Shown here: positions 49,591 through 50,825 of the stretch, piece after piece
Position numbering within the stretch: the stretch's first letter is position 1
Layout: each line of letters begins with the position of its first letter
From: Desulfobacteraceae bacterium
GTDB lineage: Bacteria > Desulfobacterota > DSM-4660 > Desulfatiglandales > Desulfatiglandaceae
Assembly: GCA_030613055.1 (NCBI GenBank)
Contig: JAUWMR010000029.1
Coordinates: forward strand, 1 to 50,825
Reading direction: 5' to 3'
DNA: 50,825 nt
Notes under the pieces: generated by a model
Told to the model about the DNA's origin: nothing
The model's database searches: none
The model's input: the letters and a program-made list of their open reading frames with translations, nothing else
Translations under genes and position numbers: made by a program

Positions 49591-49925
49591 ATACTCAGGT
49601 ATTCAGGTTAGAGGCTGAAGGCTGGAGGTTGGAGGCTGAAGTGATCTAACAGTCTTCAACCTTCAGTCTATCCACCTGCGTAGTTACGATATTTCCCCCT
49701 TTTTCCATGAAAAGAGATAAAGGACTACTTGAAATATATCCGGTGTTCTGATATTTAACCCTAATATTGCAAACCTACACTGGCGCGATTTTCCTTGGCA
49801 CGGGTTAGGGGCAGGGCTAAAGCCCTGCGCTACAAAATATGAAAAAAGGAGCTAAACAACCAGGTTTTGAAATATCACTTCAGCCGATTGTAAACGCTGA
49901 AGTTTCTTAATAGGGTTCACCCCAA
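49591..49925. other. Intergenic region after gspM
   Basis: No gene was found. Imperfect inverted runs (ggctgaaggctggagg and cttcaaccttcagtc, near 49612-49668) and repeat R3 are present. Confidence 0.5.
49811..49833 (+). repeat. REP-like palindromic repeat R3, copy 3 (single unit)
   Basis: gcagggctaaagccctgc followed by gctac is identical to the matching unit at 44504-44526. Confidence 0.8.
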
Positions 49926-50696
49926 ATGATGGAAAACAGGGCGTCCATAGATATCGGGACCTATACAGCGAGACTGCTGATCGCGGGGGAATCAGAGATA
50001 CAGGGACGACTTCTGCCGATTGCAAGAAAAAGGGCATATATCCGTCTTGGTGAGGGTTTCAGCCATTCAGAAGGAAAGATAATTCAACCTGAGTCCATCC
50101 GACGGACATTAGAAGTATTAAAAGATTTTTCGCGCGTAATTGAAGAGCTCAATGCCCATCAGGTATTTGCCGTCACAACCGGTGTGGTCAGGGAGGCCGA
50201 GAACAGGGACGAATTTCTGAGACTCATTTACGAGCACACAGGGATTCGCGTGAGAATAATAACAGGGGATACGGAAGCTTTCCTGAGCGCCAGGGGAGTT
50301 ATGAATGCCCTCGATATTCAGCAGGGGCCACTTCTTGTATTTGATCTGGGTGGCGGCAGCACGGAAATTTTTTTTAAAAGCGAGGGCGCACGAATAATCA
50401 GGTCTATTCCCTTAGGCTCCGTGATCCTGACCCGGGCGTATCTGAAATCGGACCCGCCCGAGGATAAACATGTTAATGCCCTTTCAAGACACATTGACGA
50501 ACTCCTTGAACAGAGCTTGCCTGAATTGAAGGGCAGGGGGGAGGACTATTCTATAGTGGGTACGGGGGGCACCGTAACGACCCTTGCTGCCATGCATTAT
50601 GGCATTGCGTTACAGGAAATCAATCCTGAGAAGATCAATGGACTGACACTGGAAACAAAAGATCTTGAAGCGCATTTTAATAAGAGGCTCTTCTGA
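49926..50696 (+). CDS. Ppx/GppA-family phosphatase, short at the C-terminus
   Basis: A 256-residue exopolyphosphatase/pppGpp phosphatase-like protein. Seen: phosphate loop 1 SIDIGTYTARLL, loop 2 VFDLGGGSTEIF, and loop VGTGGTVTTLA. The usual N-terminal pair of domains is about 300 residues long, so the last 40 to 50 residues, including the end of the second domain, are missing; the stop comes right after LEAHFNKRLF. I found no continuation in another frame within the window. Confidence 0.82.
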   Translation: MMENRASIDIGTYTARLLIAGESEIQGRLLPIARKRAYIRLGEGFSHSEGKIIQPESIRRTLEVLKDFSRVIEELNAHQVFAVTTGVVREAENRDEFLRLIYEHTGIRVRIITGDTEAFLSARGVMNALDIQQGPLLVFDLGGGSTEIFFKSEGARIIRSIPLGSVILTRAYLKSDPPEDKHVNALSRHIDELLEQSLPELKGRGEDYSIVGTGGTVTTLAAMHYGIALQEINPEKINGLTLETKDLEAHFNKRLF

Positions 50697-50825
50697 CTTT
50701 TGTGTGCAGGAGATCTAAGTTAACGTACTGAATAACCTGAAAAAATGTTCTTTGAAAATTGACACGTCTTGCAACACTGGATAAAGTGGTTGCATGGAAA
50801 CCAAAAAAACATTCTGTGACCTGTA
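50697..50825. other. 3' end of the window
   Basis: No gene is seen. It might include a rearrangement that shortened the Ppx/GppA-like gene. Confidence 0.4.

Noticed and set aside
50697-50825. CRISPR leader-like sequence at the right edge
   Set aside because: The TTCTTTGAAAATTGA run is suggestive but no repeat is in view, so nothing can be supported.

Overview
The window looks like the chromosome of an anaerobic, metal-rich deltaproteobacterium of the Desulfobacterota type (sulfate reducer or syntroph). I infer this from the mix of HdrA- and HdrBC-like proteins, a bifurcating-type NuoF with ferredoxin tail, FdhD, a PAS/sigma-54 activator, NifX-like and MinD-ferredoxin proteins, several glycine-rich DUF5320 proteins and a complete-looking general secretion (type II) operon. 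No rRNA, tRNA or CRISPR array was seen.

Layout. 1-7705: redox module. A NADH-binding NuoF-like protein (cut by the window edge) and a HoxU-like [2Fe-2S]/[4Fe-4S] partner, then fdhD on the other strand, a HigBA toxin-antitoxin pair, debris of a transposase, a decayed C-terminus of an FAD oxidoreductase with an in-frame stop, and an HdrBC-like plus HdrA-like pair. 7778-27711: a long accessory island for metal cofactors. It holds a PAS/sigma-54 activator, a textbook -24/-12 promoter, two NifX-like proteins, a radical SAM protein, an Mrp ATPase fused to NifX, two tandem MinD-ferredoxin ATPases, a 10TM heavy-metal exporter, DUF89, an OYE-type flavoenzyme, a ferredoxin, DUF1638, a methyltransferase, FmdB, a J protein, CooC- and CooT-like proteins, an ATP-NAD kinase-like protein, a DUF4213/DUF364 protein, DUF5320 proteins and the DNA-binding DUF134 protein. 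Glycine/arginine/methionine-rich tails recur on unrelated domains here. 27712-33650: repeat-rich DNA, a lipoprotein, typA/bipA, an acyltransferase and lnt. The lipoprotein and lnt share a duplicated promoter.

33660-38473 is a toxin-antitoxin and mobile-element patch: a possible transposase fragment, a BrnT-like toxin killed by a stop codon beside an intact CopG antitoxin, a HicB, a RelE/XRE pair, a J-domain protein, a REP-associated transposase and a second HigBA pair. The three intact RelE/HigB toxins all have promoters placed so that transcription should start on the start codon, which predicts leaderless toxin mRNAs. 39025-49590: gspC-D-E-F, a repeat-filled gap, then gspG-H-I-J-K-L-M with overlapping start and stop codons. 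49926-50696: a short Ppx/GppA-like protein.

How it fits together. The first region moves electrons between NADH, ferredoxin-like carriers and thiol/disulfide or formate chemistry. The second builds, guards or exports metal centres such enzymes need. The third handles lipoprotein maturation and translation stress, and the last exports folded proteins. Several palindromic repeat families are scattered between operons, and a REP-type transposase is present that could explain some of them.
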